The notes beneath the pieces were generated by a model, which saw nothing but the letters and a program-made list of their open reading frames with translations, did not search any database and was not told the DNA's origin. Shown in pieces: positions 1 through 7,344 of a stretch of 64,000 nt of DNA. Location: NCBI RefSeq assembly GCF_900116415.1, contig NZ_FPAP01000006.1, forward strand, positions 98,931 through 162,930, in the 5' to 3' direction. Numbering within the stretch: the first letter of the stretch is position 1; each line of letters opens with the position of its first letter. The stretch is from Chryseobacterium formosense (lineage in GTDB: Bacteria; Bacteroidota; Bacteroidia; Flavobacteriales; Weeksellaceae). The position numbers and the translations under genes are program-made.

Positions 1-59
1 TGCGTGAAGGAGCCAAAGCGATTTTAGGAATGCTAGGTTTAGGAAAACGAAGAAGATAA
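1..59 (+). CDS. C-terminal end of an unidentified gene (partial)
   Basis: The window opens inside a reading frame that ends with TAA at 57-59. The visible tail reads REGAKAILGMLGLGKRRR, a glycine-rich stretch ending in a basic run. This is too short to identify. It is followed by about 130 bases without an obvious gene before the exonuclease start at 189. Confidence 0.45.
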   Translation, partial: REGAKAILGMLGLGKRRR

Positions 60-188
60 TTTGGAGTTTAGTGATCTCTTTGATTTTTAAATGTAATTTT
101 ATTATTTTAGCAGATTAGCCTTTTAGCAAGATACCGGATTTTAAAAGGTTTGGTTTTTGATTGTACAAGCTTAAAGTAAGACTACAAA

Positions 189-1412
189 ATGTATTCAATT
201 ATTGATATAGAAAGTAATGGTGCAGGTTTCAGGAAAGAATGCATTATAGACATTGCCATTTATCGTTATGATGGTCAGAAAATCACTGACCAGTTTATTT
301 CACTTGTGAATCCCGAAGGAGATATTACTCCTTTTGTGCAGAAACTGACGGGAATTACCCCGAAAATGGTAAAAACGGCTCCGAAATTTCATGAATTGGC
401 CAAAAGAGTTGTTGAAATTACAGAAAACACTACTTTAGTCGGTCACAATATCGATTTTGATTACAGAATGCTTCGTCAATCATTCAGTCGGCTTGGCTAT
501 GATTTTAAAATCAATACTTTAGATACAATTCCTTTAGCAAAAAAACTGATTCCCGATGAGGTAAGCTATTCTCTTCAGAAATTGGTGAAATCTTTAGGGA
601 TTCCTCTCGTAAATGCTCATCGAGCTGATGGAGATGCGAGAGCTACTTTAGAGCTTTTTAAACTTTTGATTTCGAAAGATACCGAAAATGAAATTATTCA
701 GAAGCAGCATGATGAAACCAATGCTAAGAATTACATCAACAAAATCAAGCAGTTAACTCAGGATTTGCCAAACGAAAAAGGCTTTATTTATTTTCAGAAT
801 GATGAAGGGAAGATTATTTTTTCTGATTACGTTCAGGATATCAACAGATATTCTAAAAAGCTTTTTAATTCCAAATCAAAAAAATGGGAAAACGTTCAGA
901 ATGAAACGGAACAAATCAATTTTGAATTAACAGGAACTGATATTATTGCGAAGCTGATTTTAAACTCAAAAGGGATAAAAAAGAGAGAAATCTTTCCTTT
1001 CGGATTGTATTATAAAAACCAAAAATATATAGTCGAAAAAAATAAACTGAATAAGACAGAAAAACCACTTCTGAAATTCAGGGCATTTACGCAGGGTTCA
1101 AAAGCGGTTCAGTTTATCAATACGTTCGAAGAATATCAGAATGTCGAAAATTTCAGAAGGAAAATCGATTTCAAAAAGAGAAATGAACTTTGGCTTGGAA
1201 GCGGAAGAAAATTAGGAGAAAAATTATTCCTGATTATTGAAAAAGGAAAAGTGGTTTCTTACGGTTTTTATGAGTTGTTTACGCAGATTCAGACCATGAG
1301 TAAAATTTCAAAGCTTAAAATCGATTTGCCTTTGTCAACCTCTGATCTGATCAATGAATTGCAGTTGGCACTGCTCCGTGGAGATTTTGAGACGCTGCCA
1401 TTACCGAAGTAA
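189..1412 (+). CDS. DnaQ-family 3'-5' exonuclease with degenerate GIY-YIG-like C-terminal domain
   Basis: A 407-residue protein. Residues 1-160 form a DEDDh exonuclease domain: D6 and E8 (DIES), D89 in HNIDFD, and H144/D149 in HRADGDA supply the full catalytic set, so proofreading-type 3'-5' exonuclease activity is expected. Residues about 190-270 align by eye with the GIY-YIG domain of Exo-UvrC-like fusions that are common in Bacteroidota. The GIY block has become KGFIYF (197-202), the YIG/GK block has become IIFSDY, and the position of the catalytic glutamate is occupied by LNSK (about 258-261), so the second nuclease is probably dead. The C-terminal 130 residues are unassigned. Cellular role is inferred to be DNA repair. 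It stands alone, followed by the lysA leader region. Confidence 0.85.
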   Translation: MYSIIDIESNGAGFRKECIIDIAIYRYDGQKITDQFISLVNPEGDITPFVQKLTGITPKMVKTAPKFHELAKRVVEITENTTLVGHNIDFDYRMLRQSFSRLGYDFKINTLDTIPLAKKLIPDEVSYSLQKLVKSLGIPLVNAHRADGDARATLELFKLLISKDTENEIIQKQHDETNAKNYINKIKQLTQDLPNEKGFIYFQNDEGKIIFSDYVQDINRYSKKLFNSKSKKWENVQNETEQINFELTGTDIIAKLILNSKGIKKREIFPFGLYYKNQKYIVEKNKLNKTEKPLLKFRAFTQGSKAVQFINTFEEYQNVENFRRKIDFKKRNELWLGSGRKLGEKLFLIIEKGKVVSYGFYELFTQIQTMSKISKLKIDLPLSTSDLINELQLALLRGDFETLPLPK

Positions 1413-1475
1413 TCTCAGTTTTGGAAAAAATAGATGAACTTTATACTCAAAATAATTAATCTGAGTAAAAAATAG

Positions 1476-1484
1476 TATTTTTGC
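1476..1484 (+). promoter_or_regulatory. Bacteroidota-type promoter of the lysA leader
   Basis: TATTTTTGC matches the TAnnTTTGC -7 element used by the Bacteroidota primary sigma factor. Transcription would start near 1490, just upstream of the 1503 leader ORF. No clear -33 TTG is visible. Confidence 0.6.
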
Positions 1485-1502
1485 AAAAGAATAACAAAAG
1501 CA

Positions 1503-1574
1503 ATGCAAAATTTTAAACAAAATAAAACTGGTAAAAAGGGAACTATAAAGTTCTCTAAGGTTTGGAATATTTAA
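1503..1574 (+). CDS. Putative lysine-rich leader peptide upstream of lysA (23 aa)
   Basis: ATG at 1503 opens a 23-codon frame ending TAA at 1572-1574. Six of 23 residues are lysine (K5, K8, K11, K12, K16, K19), spread along the whole peptide, including a KK pair. It lies between a promoter (1476) and an intrinsic terminator (1607-1639) and 82 bases ahead of lysA, whose product makes lysine. This is the arrangement of an amino-acid attenuator: stalling at lysine codons would leave 1576-1583 free to pair with 1607-1615 and block the terminator. Translation and function are inferred; in an AT-rich genome some lysine excess is expected by chance. Confidence 0.55.
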   Translation: MQNFKQNKTGKKGTIKFSKVWNI

Positions 1575-1575
1575 G

Positions 1576-1639
1576 GAGTTGCCTTGCATAAAAAAATAAT
1601 TATTGCGGCAGGCTCTTTTCGAAGAATCTGCCTTTTTTT
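1576..1639 (+). terminator. Attenuator: terminator with competing antiterminator helix before lysA
   Basis: Terminator stem GGCAG (1607-1611) pairs with CTGCC (1628-1632), extended inward around a TTCG tetraloop at about 1618-1621, and is followed by T7 (1633-1639). The 5' half can pair instead with GAGTTGCC (1576-1583), starting two bases after the leader stop codon: GGCAG pairs with TTGCC and CTC (1613-1615) with GAG (1576-1578), with one bulged G. The two helices are mutually exclusive. Confidence 0.6.
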
Positions 1640-1655
1640 ATGTAAAATTTAGATT

Positions 1656-2855
1656 ATGAATTCAAAAGAATTATTAAAGATCGCCAATGAATTTGGCACA
1701 CCGGTGTATGTTTACGACGCAGAGTCAATCAAAATTCAATACGAAAAACTTACATCTTCTTTTTTAAAACACACAAAGTTCTTTTATGCTGCAAAGGCAT
1801 TGACCAACATTAATATTCTGAAATATGTCAAGAACCTGGGTGCTTCTTTGGATTGCGTATCGATAAATGAAGTTAAATTAGGTTTAAAAGCAGGTTTCCC
1901 TAAAGAAAAAATCCTCTTTACTCCGAATTGTGTAGATCTTGCTGAAATCGAGGAAGCAATGACTTTTGGAGTACATATCAACATCGATAATATCTCTATT
2001 CTTGAGCAATTTGGAAACAAATACGGAAATTCTTATCCCATTTTAGTAAGAATCAATCCCCATATTTTTGCTGGTGGAAACTATAAAATTTCTACAGGTC
2101 ATATCGATTCAAAATTCGGTATTTCCATTCATCAGGTTCGTCATATCGAAAGAGTGATGAAATCAACCAATCTTAATGTAGAAGGACTTCACATGCATAC
2201 CGGAAGCGAGATTAAAGATCCTGATGTTTTTCTTCAGGCTTTGGATATCATGCTTGAATTATCTGAACATTTTCCGAATCTGAAATACCTTGATATGGGA
2301 AGCGGATTTAAAATCCCTTATCAGGACAGTGAAGAGGAAACCGATGTGAAAACTTTAGGGAAAAAAGTGGAAAAAGTAATTGCCGAATTTTCAAAATCTA
2401 CAGGAAAAAAGTTTGAGCTTTGGTTTGAGCCCGGAAAATTTTTAGTAGGAAAAAGCGGTTATTTATTGGTAAAAGCAAATGTTATCAAACAAACTACGGC
2501 AACGGTTTTTGTTGGTGTAAATTCAGGCTTTAATCATTTGATTCGTCCGATGTTTTACGATTCTTACCACCAGATTGAAAATTTATCAAACCCGAAAGGT
2601 GCAGAAAGAATCTATACCGTTGTTGGAAATATCTGTGAAACGGATACTTTCGCCTGGGACAGAAAATTGAATGAAGTAAGAGAAGGCGATATTTTGGTGT
2701 TCCATAATGCAGGAGCTTATGGTTTTGAAATGAGTTCCAATTTTAATTCAAGATTAAAACCTGCAGAAGTTCTTTTCTTAGACGGAAAAGCACATTTGAT
2801 TAGAAAAAGAGACGAGTTTGAAGATCTTCTGAAAAATCAGATCGAAGTATTGTAA
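1656..2855 (+). CDS. lysA: Diaminopimelate decarboxylase
   Basis: A 399-residue fold-type III PLP enzyme that decarboxylates meso-diaminopimelate to L-lysine, the last step of lysine synthesis, in the cytoplasm. The PLP lysine is K47 in FFYAAKALT. HMHTGSEI, the glycine-rich LDMGSGFKIPY phosphate-binding loop, EPGKFLVG, and the C-terminal GNICETDTFA block that supplies active-site residues from the second subunit are all present, and the length is typical. The ATG at 1656 follows the T-run of the attenuator by 16 bases. The likely regulation is by lysine supply through the leader peptide at 1503-1574 (inference). A strong terminator follows at 2877, so it is monocistronic. Confidence 0.95.
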   Translation: MNSKELLKIANEFGTPVYVYDAESIKIQYEKLTSSFLKHTKFFYAAKALTNINILKYVKNLGASLDCVSINEVKLGLKAGFPKEKILFTPNCVDLAEIEEAMTFGVHINIDNISILEQFGNKYGNSYPILVRINPHIFAGGNYKISTGHIDSKFGISIHQVRHIERVMKSTNLNVEGLHMHTGSEIKDPDVFLQALDIMLELSEHFPNLKYLDMGSGFKIPYQDSEEETDVKTLGKKVEKVIAEFSKSTGKKFELWFEPGKFLVGKSGYLLVKANVIKQTTATVFVGVNSGFNHLIRPMFYDSYHQIENLSNPKGAERIYTVVGNICETDTFAWDRKLNEVREGDILVFHNAGAYGFEMSSNFNSRLKPAEVLFLDGKAHLIRKRDEFEDLLKNQIEVL

Positions 2856-2876
2856 ATTTAAATTCATTACTCATAA

Positions 2877-2906
2877 AAAACTTCACATTCGTTGTGAAGT
2901 TTTCTT
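2877..2906 (+). terminator. Intrinsic terminator after lysA
   Basis: Perfect 11-bp inverted repeat AAAACTTCACA (2877-2887) and TGTGAAGTTTT (2893-2903) with a five-base loop and trailing T-rich sequence. Confidence 0.8.
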
Positions 2907-2947
2907 TATTTGGCTTGATTTTTAATGTAATTTAAAAAAGTAATTTT

Positions 2948-3430
2948 ATGAAAACATTAGCTTTATTTTTAGGTCTTTTTGCTGCAAACTTCGCCTTTGC
3001 GCAGGATCTTGAAGACAGAGACGATTCATTTATTGTTGAGAATAATAAAAACCTTTTGAAAATTGATATTAAAGAACCATTCATGCAGGTTGCATTGAAA
3101 GGCTGTAATGATTTTCAGGCGGCAAGTTTCGAGGGTGGGGCTGCAGCTTACAAGGATATTTTAAGAAAATATATGTACACCTATCTCAATTCTGATTTTT
3201 ATACGTTAACAGGTGATTTCACATTTACATTAACTATCGATGCAATGGGGAAAGTGACAGATGTTGCAGGAGACCCCAAAGTTCTGAACAGTGAAGTATT
3301 TTTTGATGATATGCAGTATGTCGTGAGAAGAATCAAGAAAAACTGGAAACCCGCAATGTGTAACGGACAAGCCGTAAAATCTGAAATGAAATTAAAAATG
3401 AATTTCTCATCTTTATCGGCAGATATGTAA
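2948..3430 (+). CDS. Secreted protein with TonB C-terminal-like fold (paralogue 1)
   Basis: A 160-residue protein with a signal peptide (MKTLALFLGLFAANFAFAQ, cleavage after AQ). Residues about 85-158 carry the pattern of the TonB C-terminal/TonB_C-like domain: FTFTLTIDAMGKVTDV, then a helix with two basic residues, then KKNWKPAMCNGQAVKSEMKLKMNF. There is no N-terminal membrane anchor or proline-rich linker as in true TonB, so it is not an energy transducer in the usual sense. It is followed two bases later by a paralogue (3433) and then a third (3935). Function is unknown; a periplasmic role is inferred. Confidence 0.7.
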   Translation: MKTLALFLGLFAANFAFAQDLEDRDDSFIVENNKNLLKIDIKEPFMQVALKGCNDFQAASFEGGAAAYKDILRKYMYTYLNSDFYTLTGDFTFTLTIDAMGKVTDVAGDPKVLNSEVFFDDMQYVVRRIKKNWKPAMCNGQAVKSEMKLKMNFSSLSADM

Positions 3431-3432
3431 AT

Positions 3433-3843
3433 ATGAATAAACATTTTTTTGTACTGCTCCTACTGATTGGGTTTAAAAGTTTTTCACAAGACTTAAAACC
3501 AAATACAGAAAATTCTATAATAACCAGTAATGCTGAATTTCCAGGAGGTGATAAGGCCTTCACTAATGAATTTTTAAGAATGATTCATGGGTATATTGAT
3601 ATGAGTAAATATGCGGTAAATGGTCAGTTTACTTTTCTCTTTGACATTAGTACTGAAGGAAAAGTTGAAAACCTGAATGTTTTACCTAAAGTGAAAAACA
3701 GCGAATTATTTATTGAAGACATGGAGTTTGCCATTAAAAAAGTTAAAAAGAAATGGAAGCCTGCAATGAAAGATGGAGTACCAATAATTTCTAAAAAAGT
3801 AATTAAAATAAATTTTACTTCTGATCATGTTGATCACGAATAA
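3433..3843 (+). CDS. Secreted protein with TonB C-terminal-like fold (paralogue 2)
   Basis: A 136-residue protein starting two bases after the stop of the previous gene, so the pair is co-transcribed. A signal peptide (about 19 residues, ending SFSQ) precedes a domain closely similar to its neighbour: FTFLFDISTEGKVENL, MEFAIKKVKKKWKPAMKDGVPIISKKVIKINF. The shared signature is an aromatic-rich strand, a G-K-V turn, K-K-x-W-K-P-A and a G-x-P/A turn before the last strand. A tandem duplication is the simplest explanation. Function is unknown. Confidence 0.7.
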   Translation: MNKHFFVLLLLIGFKSFSQDLKPNTENSIITSNAEFPGGDKAFTNEFLRMIHGYIDMSKYAVNGQFTFLFDISTEGKVENLNVLPKVKNSELFIEDMEFAIKKVKKKWKPAMKDGVPIISKKVIKINFTSDHVDHE

Positions 3844-3900
3844 AATAATTTAAATACTCTTAAAATACACTAACGAATAAATTTTTTATTTTAGCTGTTG

Positions 3901-3909
3901 TAATTTTGC
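3901..3909 (+). promoter_or_regulatory. Promoter of the third TonB-C-like gene
   Basis: TAATTTTGC matches TAnnTTTGC. It ends one base before an ATG at 3911, so that ATG would lie at or before the transcription start. This supports the start at 3935 for the downstream gene. Confidence 0.55.
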
Positions 3910-3934
3910 AATGGCTATTTTTAATTTATTTACC

Positions 3935-4657
3935 ATGAAACTTAAAATTTTTATTCTTATTACCTCAATATTTTTTATCAGTATTGATGCTCAGGTTTTG
4001 TATAATTATCCAAAAGGTCAGGATTTTTATGAAGGAGGAAGGGAAGGTTTTAACAAAGATATTCAGGACGCTGCTGTAAAAAGCGGAATAAAGCCATGTG
4101 AAAAAACAGAAGCTTTGTTTATGAGGTTTATTATTTATCCTGACAATCAAGTAAAATATGTTGCAGATCCGGATACGCTTGCTGTCGCAAATAATAAATG
4201 TATAAAAGATAAGGTTTTGGGATTGATGAAATCTGTGAAAAACTGGAAGCCAGCCGAACTGGATGGGAATAAAACAGCTGCAATGTTCTGCACTCTTTTT
4301 ACAGACGACCTTTTACTTAAAAAAGGATTTAGTGAGGAAGAATTTTCAAATCCTGTTTATATGTATAAGGATAAAGAAAGTGATATCATGAAATTCCGCG
4401 AGAACTTTGTTAAATGTTTTGATTCGAATGGGTATAGAGCAAATTTAGACTATTCTTTTGTTATTAATTTTGATGTTGATACAAAAGGCGAGGCAGGCTT
4501 TTTTTATATTGAAAATCAGTCTGATTTGGAGAAATTCAACAAGATGGTTGTCGATTGCGCTTCTAATACAAAAAAATCTTACTGGAAACCAGGTTACTAC
4601 AAAGGAGTTCCTGTAAAGCAGGTATTCAGAATGCCTATACGATTTAATGCCTACTAA
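3935..4657 (+). CDS. Secreted protein with two TonB-C-like repeats (paralogue 3)
   Basis: A 240-residue protein when started at the ATG at 3935, which gives a clean signal peptide (MKLKIFILITSIFFISIDAQ); the upstream ATG at 3911 adds eight residues and conflicts with the promoter at 3901. Two copies of the domain seen in the preceding genes are visible. The first contains RFIIYPDNQVKYV and KNWKPAELDG; the second contains YSFVINFDVDTKGEAGF and KSYWKPGYYKGVPV. It is therefore a diverged two-domain relative with its own promoter. Several cysteines (KPCEK, NNKCIKD, MFCTL, VKCFD, VDCAS) may form disulfides after export. Function is unknown. Confidence 0.65.
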   Translation: MKLKIFILITSIFFISIDAQVLYNYPKGQDFYEGGREGFNKDIQDAAVKSGIKPCEKTEALFMRFIIYPDNQVKYVADPDTLAVANNKCIKDKVLGLMKSVKNWKPAELDGNKTAAMFCTLFTDDLLLKKGFSEEEFSNPVYMYKDKESDIMKFRENFVKCFDSNGYRANLDYSFVINFDVDTKGEAGFFYIENQSDLEKFNKMVVDCASNTKKSYWKPGYYKGVPVKQVFRMPIRFNAY

Positions 4658-4697
4658 TTCTTATTCAATAGGCTTTTTAATAGTCTACCCATTTCTA

Positions 4698-4729
4698 TGA
4701 CATTCTGTCACAAGATTTTGTATCTTTGC
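4698..4729 (+). promoter_or_regulatory. miaB promoter with TGACA-N3-TGTCA palindrome
   Basis: TATCTTTGC (4721-4729) is a perfect TAnnTTTGC element. Ten bases upstream lies TGACA TTC TGTCA (4698-4710), a 5-bp palindrome positioned over the -33 region. The same TGACA-N3-TGTCA core occurs ahead of lon (49761-49777). Confidence 0.6.
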
Positions 4730-4784
4730 AAATTCAATTGATTTGAAATTTAATGTTTGAATTTGAAATTACACAGTAGTTTTG

Positions 4785-4818
4785 ATTTCAAACTTCGAAT
4801 CTCGAATCTCAAATTTTA
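4785..4818. repeat. GATTCGAGATTCGA-type short repeat in the miaB leader
   Basis: On the minus strand this reads as GAGATTCGAGATTCGAAG, a short tandem motif. A close relative on the plus strand lies at the 3' end of meaB (33510-33540). Confidence 0.5.
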
Positions 4819-4824
4819 AAAACC

Positions 4825-6264
4825 GTGCAGGAAAAATATATAGACGAAACAAAGCAGGGAGAGGCTTTTGCAATCGCTGAACGAGAGGGTAATTCCAAGA
4901 AGTTATTCTTGGAGAGTTATGGTTGTCAGATGAATTTTTCTGATTCTGAAATCGTTGCATCTATTCTTAATGAACAGGGATACAACACTACTCTAAAAGT
5001 AGAAGAAGCTGACCTTATCCTTTTAAATACTTGCTCAATCCGTGAAAAGGCTGAACAAACGGTGAGAATGCGTCTTTCTCAGTTCAAAAACCTGAAAAAA
5101 GAACGTCCGAATATGACGGTTGGTGTTTTAGGTTGTATGGCGGAAAGACTGAAAACCAAATTCTTAGAAGAAGAACAGTTGGTTGATTTGGTCGTTGGTC
5201 CTGATGCATACAGAGATTTGCCGAATCTTTTAAAAGAAACCGAAGACGGAAGAGATGCCATCAATGTCATTCTTTCAAAAGAAGAGACATATGCCGATAT
5301 TAATCCTGTTCGTTTAGGCGGAAATGGTGTTACTGCTTTCGTTACGATCACGAGAGGTTGCGATAATATGTGTACATTTTGCGTGGTTCCGTTTACAAGA
5401 GGTAGAGAAAGAAGCCGTGATCCGCATTCTATTTTAGATGAATGTAAAAATCTTTGGGAAAGCGGTTATAAAGAAATCACTTTATTAGGTCAAAACGTTG
5501 ATTCTTACCTTTGGTATGGAGGAGGTCCTAAAAAAGACTTCGCAAAAGCATCAGAAATGCAGAAAGCAACAGCAGTGAATTTTGCTCAGTTGCTTGATTT
5601 GGTGGCTAAAGCAGTTCCTGAAATGAGAATCAGATTCTCAACTTCAAATCCGCAGGATATGAGTCTGGATGTATTTAGAATGATGGCGAAGCACGATAAT
5701 ATCTGTAAATATGTTCATTTACCGGTTCAGAGCGGAAGTAATAATATGCTGGAAGCAATGAACAGACAACATACGCGTGAAGAATATTTAGATTTAATTA
5801 AAAAAGCTAAAGAAATTGTTCCTGATATTTCTTTTTCTCAAGATATGATTATTGGTTTCTGTAACGAAACTGAACAAGATCACCAAGATACATTGAGCTT
5901 AATGAGAGAAGTGGAATACGATTACGGTTATATGTTCGCTTACTCAGAAAGACCTGGAACTCCGGCTCACAAAAAAATGGAAGATAATATTCCTGCTGAT
6001 GTTAAACAAAGACGTTTAGCAGAGGTAATTGCTTTACAAGGGGAATTGTCAAGAAATAGGATGAAGTCTTATGTTGGAAAAACACATAAAATCTTAATTG
6101 AAGGGATTTCGAAAAAGAATAAAAACCAATGGAAAGGAAGAAATTCCCAAAACGCGGTTTGCGTATTTGATATGCTGGAAGGTCAGAAAATAGGTGACAT
6201 TGTGGATGTTTTTGTTTTTGATAATACACAAGGCACACTTTTAGGAGAAACTGTTTCAAAATAA
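4825..6264 (+). CDS. miaB: tRNA-2-methylthio-N6-dimethylallyladenosine synthase
   Basis: A 479-residue radical SAM methylthiotransferase that thiomethylates i6A37 in tRNAs reading UNN codons. N-terminal UPF0004 domain cysteines C34 (SYGCQMNFSD), C70 (NTCSIREKAE) and C104 (LGCMAER) bind the auxiliary [4Fe-4S] cluster. The radical SAM motif is C179-x3-C183-x2-C186 (RGCDNMCTFC). The remaining core and a C-terminal TRAM RNA-binding domain (about 410-477) follow at normal length. The start is GTG at 4825, with no in-frame ATG before conserved sequence and no clear ribosome binding site. The promoter lies at 4721, leaving a leader of about 90 bases. It heads a run of plus-strand genes to 12524. Confidence 0.95.
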   Translation: MQEKYIDETKQGEAFAIAEREGNSKKLFLESYGCQMNFSDSEIVASILNEQGYNTTLKVEEADLILLNTCSIREKAEQTVRMRLSQFKNLKKERPNMTVGVLGCMAERLKTKFLEEEQLVDLVVGPDAYRDLPNLLKETEDGRDAINVILSKEETYADINPVRLGGNGVTAFVTITRGCDNMCTFCVVPFTRGRERSRDPHSILDECKNLWESGYKEITLLGQNVDSYLWYGGGPKKDFAKASEMQKATAVNFAQLLDLVAKAVPEMRIRFSTSNPQDMSLDVFRMMAKHDNICKYVHLPVQSGSNNMLEAMNRQHTREEYLDLIKKAKEIVPDISFSQDMIIGFCNETEQDHQDTLSLMREVEYDYGYMFAYSERPGTPAHKKMEDNIPADVKQRRLAEVIALQGELSRNRMKSYVGKTHKILIEGISKKNKNQWKGRNSQNAVCVFDMLEGQKIGDIVDVFVFDNTQGTLLGETVSK

Positions 6265-6267
6265 AAT

Positions 6268-7344
6268 ATGTCTGCCGATTTAACGACAAAACAACTTTTA
6301 GATAATATTTCTGCATTACTGGATAATGCCAGAAAGAGAGTTGCGGTGGCTGTAAATCAGACGATGGTTCTCACTTATTATGAGATAGGAAGGATGATTG
6401 TAGAGGATGAGCAACATGGTGAAAGTCGAGCAGAGTATGGAAAGGCTGTCCTTAAAGATCTGTCTACACATCTTACAGAAAAATTTGGTAAGGGTTTCTC
6501 TCAACGAAATTTAGAACAGATGAGACAATTCTATTTGTCTTACTCAATTCCGCAGACACTGTCTGCGGAATTACAAAATTCAATAAGTCAGACAGTATCT
6601 GACGTTTTTCAAATTCAACAGACACCGTCTGTTAATTTCAATCTTTCATGGTCTCATTATCTTAAACTAATGAGAATAAACGATATTCAGGAAAGAAAAT
6701 TCTACGAAATTGAAAGTTTTAAAAATAATTGGAGCTTAAGGGAGCTACAAAGGCAATACGATTCGGCTTTATATACAAGATTATCTTTAAGTAAAAATAA
6801 AGAAGAAATCCTTCAACTTTCTGAAAAAGGCCAAATTATAGAAAAACCGAAAGATCTCATCAAAGATCCGTATGTTTTAGAATTTCTTGGCTTATCCGAA
6901 AGACCACATTATTCTGAGAGCGAATTGGAATCAGAATTAATTGATAAATTAGAGCATTTTCTTTTGGAATTAGGAACTGGTTTTACCTTTGTGGCAAGGC
7001 AAAATAGAATTACTTTTGATGAAAAACATTTCAAGATCGATCTGGTTTTTTACAACAGGGTTTTAAGATGTTTTGTTTTAATTGATTTAAAAATCGGTGA
7101 GTTGAAGCATCAGGACATTGGGCAAATGCAGATGTATGTAAATTATTACGACAAAGAAAAACGCCTTGAAGATGAAAATAAAACGATAGGAATTATTTTG
7201 TGTCAGGATAAAAGTGAAGCATTAGTTCAATATACTTTGCCAGAAGATAACGAACAGATTTTTGCGAGTAAATATTTTACCGTATTGCCAAGTAAAGAAG
7301 ATTTTATTAACATTTTAAACTCAGACAATGGAAAAACTTCATAA
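6268..7344 (+). CDS. DUF1016 / YhcG-family PDDEXK nuclease domain protein
   Basis: A 358-residue protein. The N-terminal DUF1016_N region (about 8-150, with MVLTYYEIGRMIVEDEQ and KGFSQRNLEQMRQFYL) is followed by a DUF1016 C-terminal PDDEXK nuclease domain (about 205-330) with the expected FKIDLVFYN, FVLIDLKIG and GQMQMYVNYYD motifs (D, D-x-K, Q). The biochemical substrate is not established; the family is often found in accessory and defence contexts. It starts three bases after the miaB stop. The segment at about residues 93-122 is an insert built from Q-T-x-S units encoded by three DNA palindromes (6546-6633). It overlaps the next gene by 17 bases. Confidence 0.85.
   Translation: MSADLTTKQLLDNISALLDNARKRVAVAVNQTMVLTYYEIGRMIVEDEQHGESRAEYGKAVLKDLSTHLTEKFGKGFSQRNLEQMRQFYLSYSIPQTLSAELQNSISQTVSDVFQIQQTPSVNFNLSWSHYLKLMRINDIQERKFYEIESFKNNWSLRELQRQYDSALYTRLSLSKNKEEILQLSEKGQIIEKPKDLIKDPYVLEFLGLSERPHYSESELESELIDKLEHFLLELGTGFTFVARQNRITFDEKHFKIDLVFYNRVLRCFVLIDLKIGELKHQDIGQMQMYVNYYDKEKRLEDENKTIGIILCQDKSEALVQYTLPEDNEQIFASKYFTVLPSKEDFINILNSDNGKTS
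6546..6633. repeat. Three CAGACA-N-TGTCTG palindromes inside the DUF1016 gene
   Basis: Palindrome 1 has 13-bp perfect arms AATTCCGCAGACA (6546-6558) and TGTCTGCGGAATT (6560-6572). Palindrome 2 is GTCAGA (6587-6592) with TCTGAC (6598-6603). Palindrome 3 is AACAGAC (6617-6623) with GTCTGTT (6627-6633). They stay in frame and encode QTLSA, QTVSD and QTPSV. Confidence 0.8.

Noticed and set aside
1401..1589. 62-codon minus-strand frame over the lysA leader
   Set aside because: It crosses a promoter and leader with plus-strand signals and has an unlikely Phe/Leu-rich product.
6546..6633. CRISPR-like array of palindromic repeats
   Set aside because: Only three imperfect repeats, unequal spacing, no spacers of constant length and in frame inside a conserved gene.
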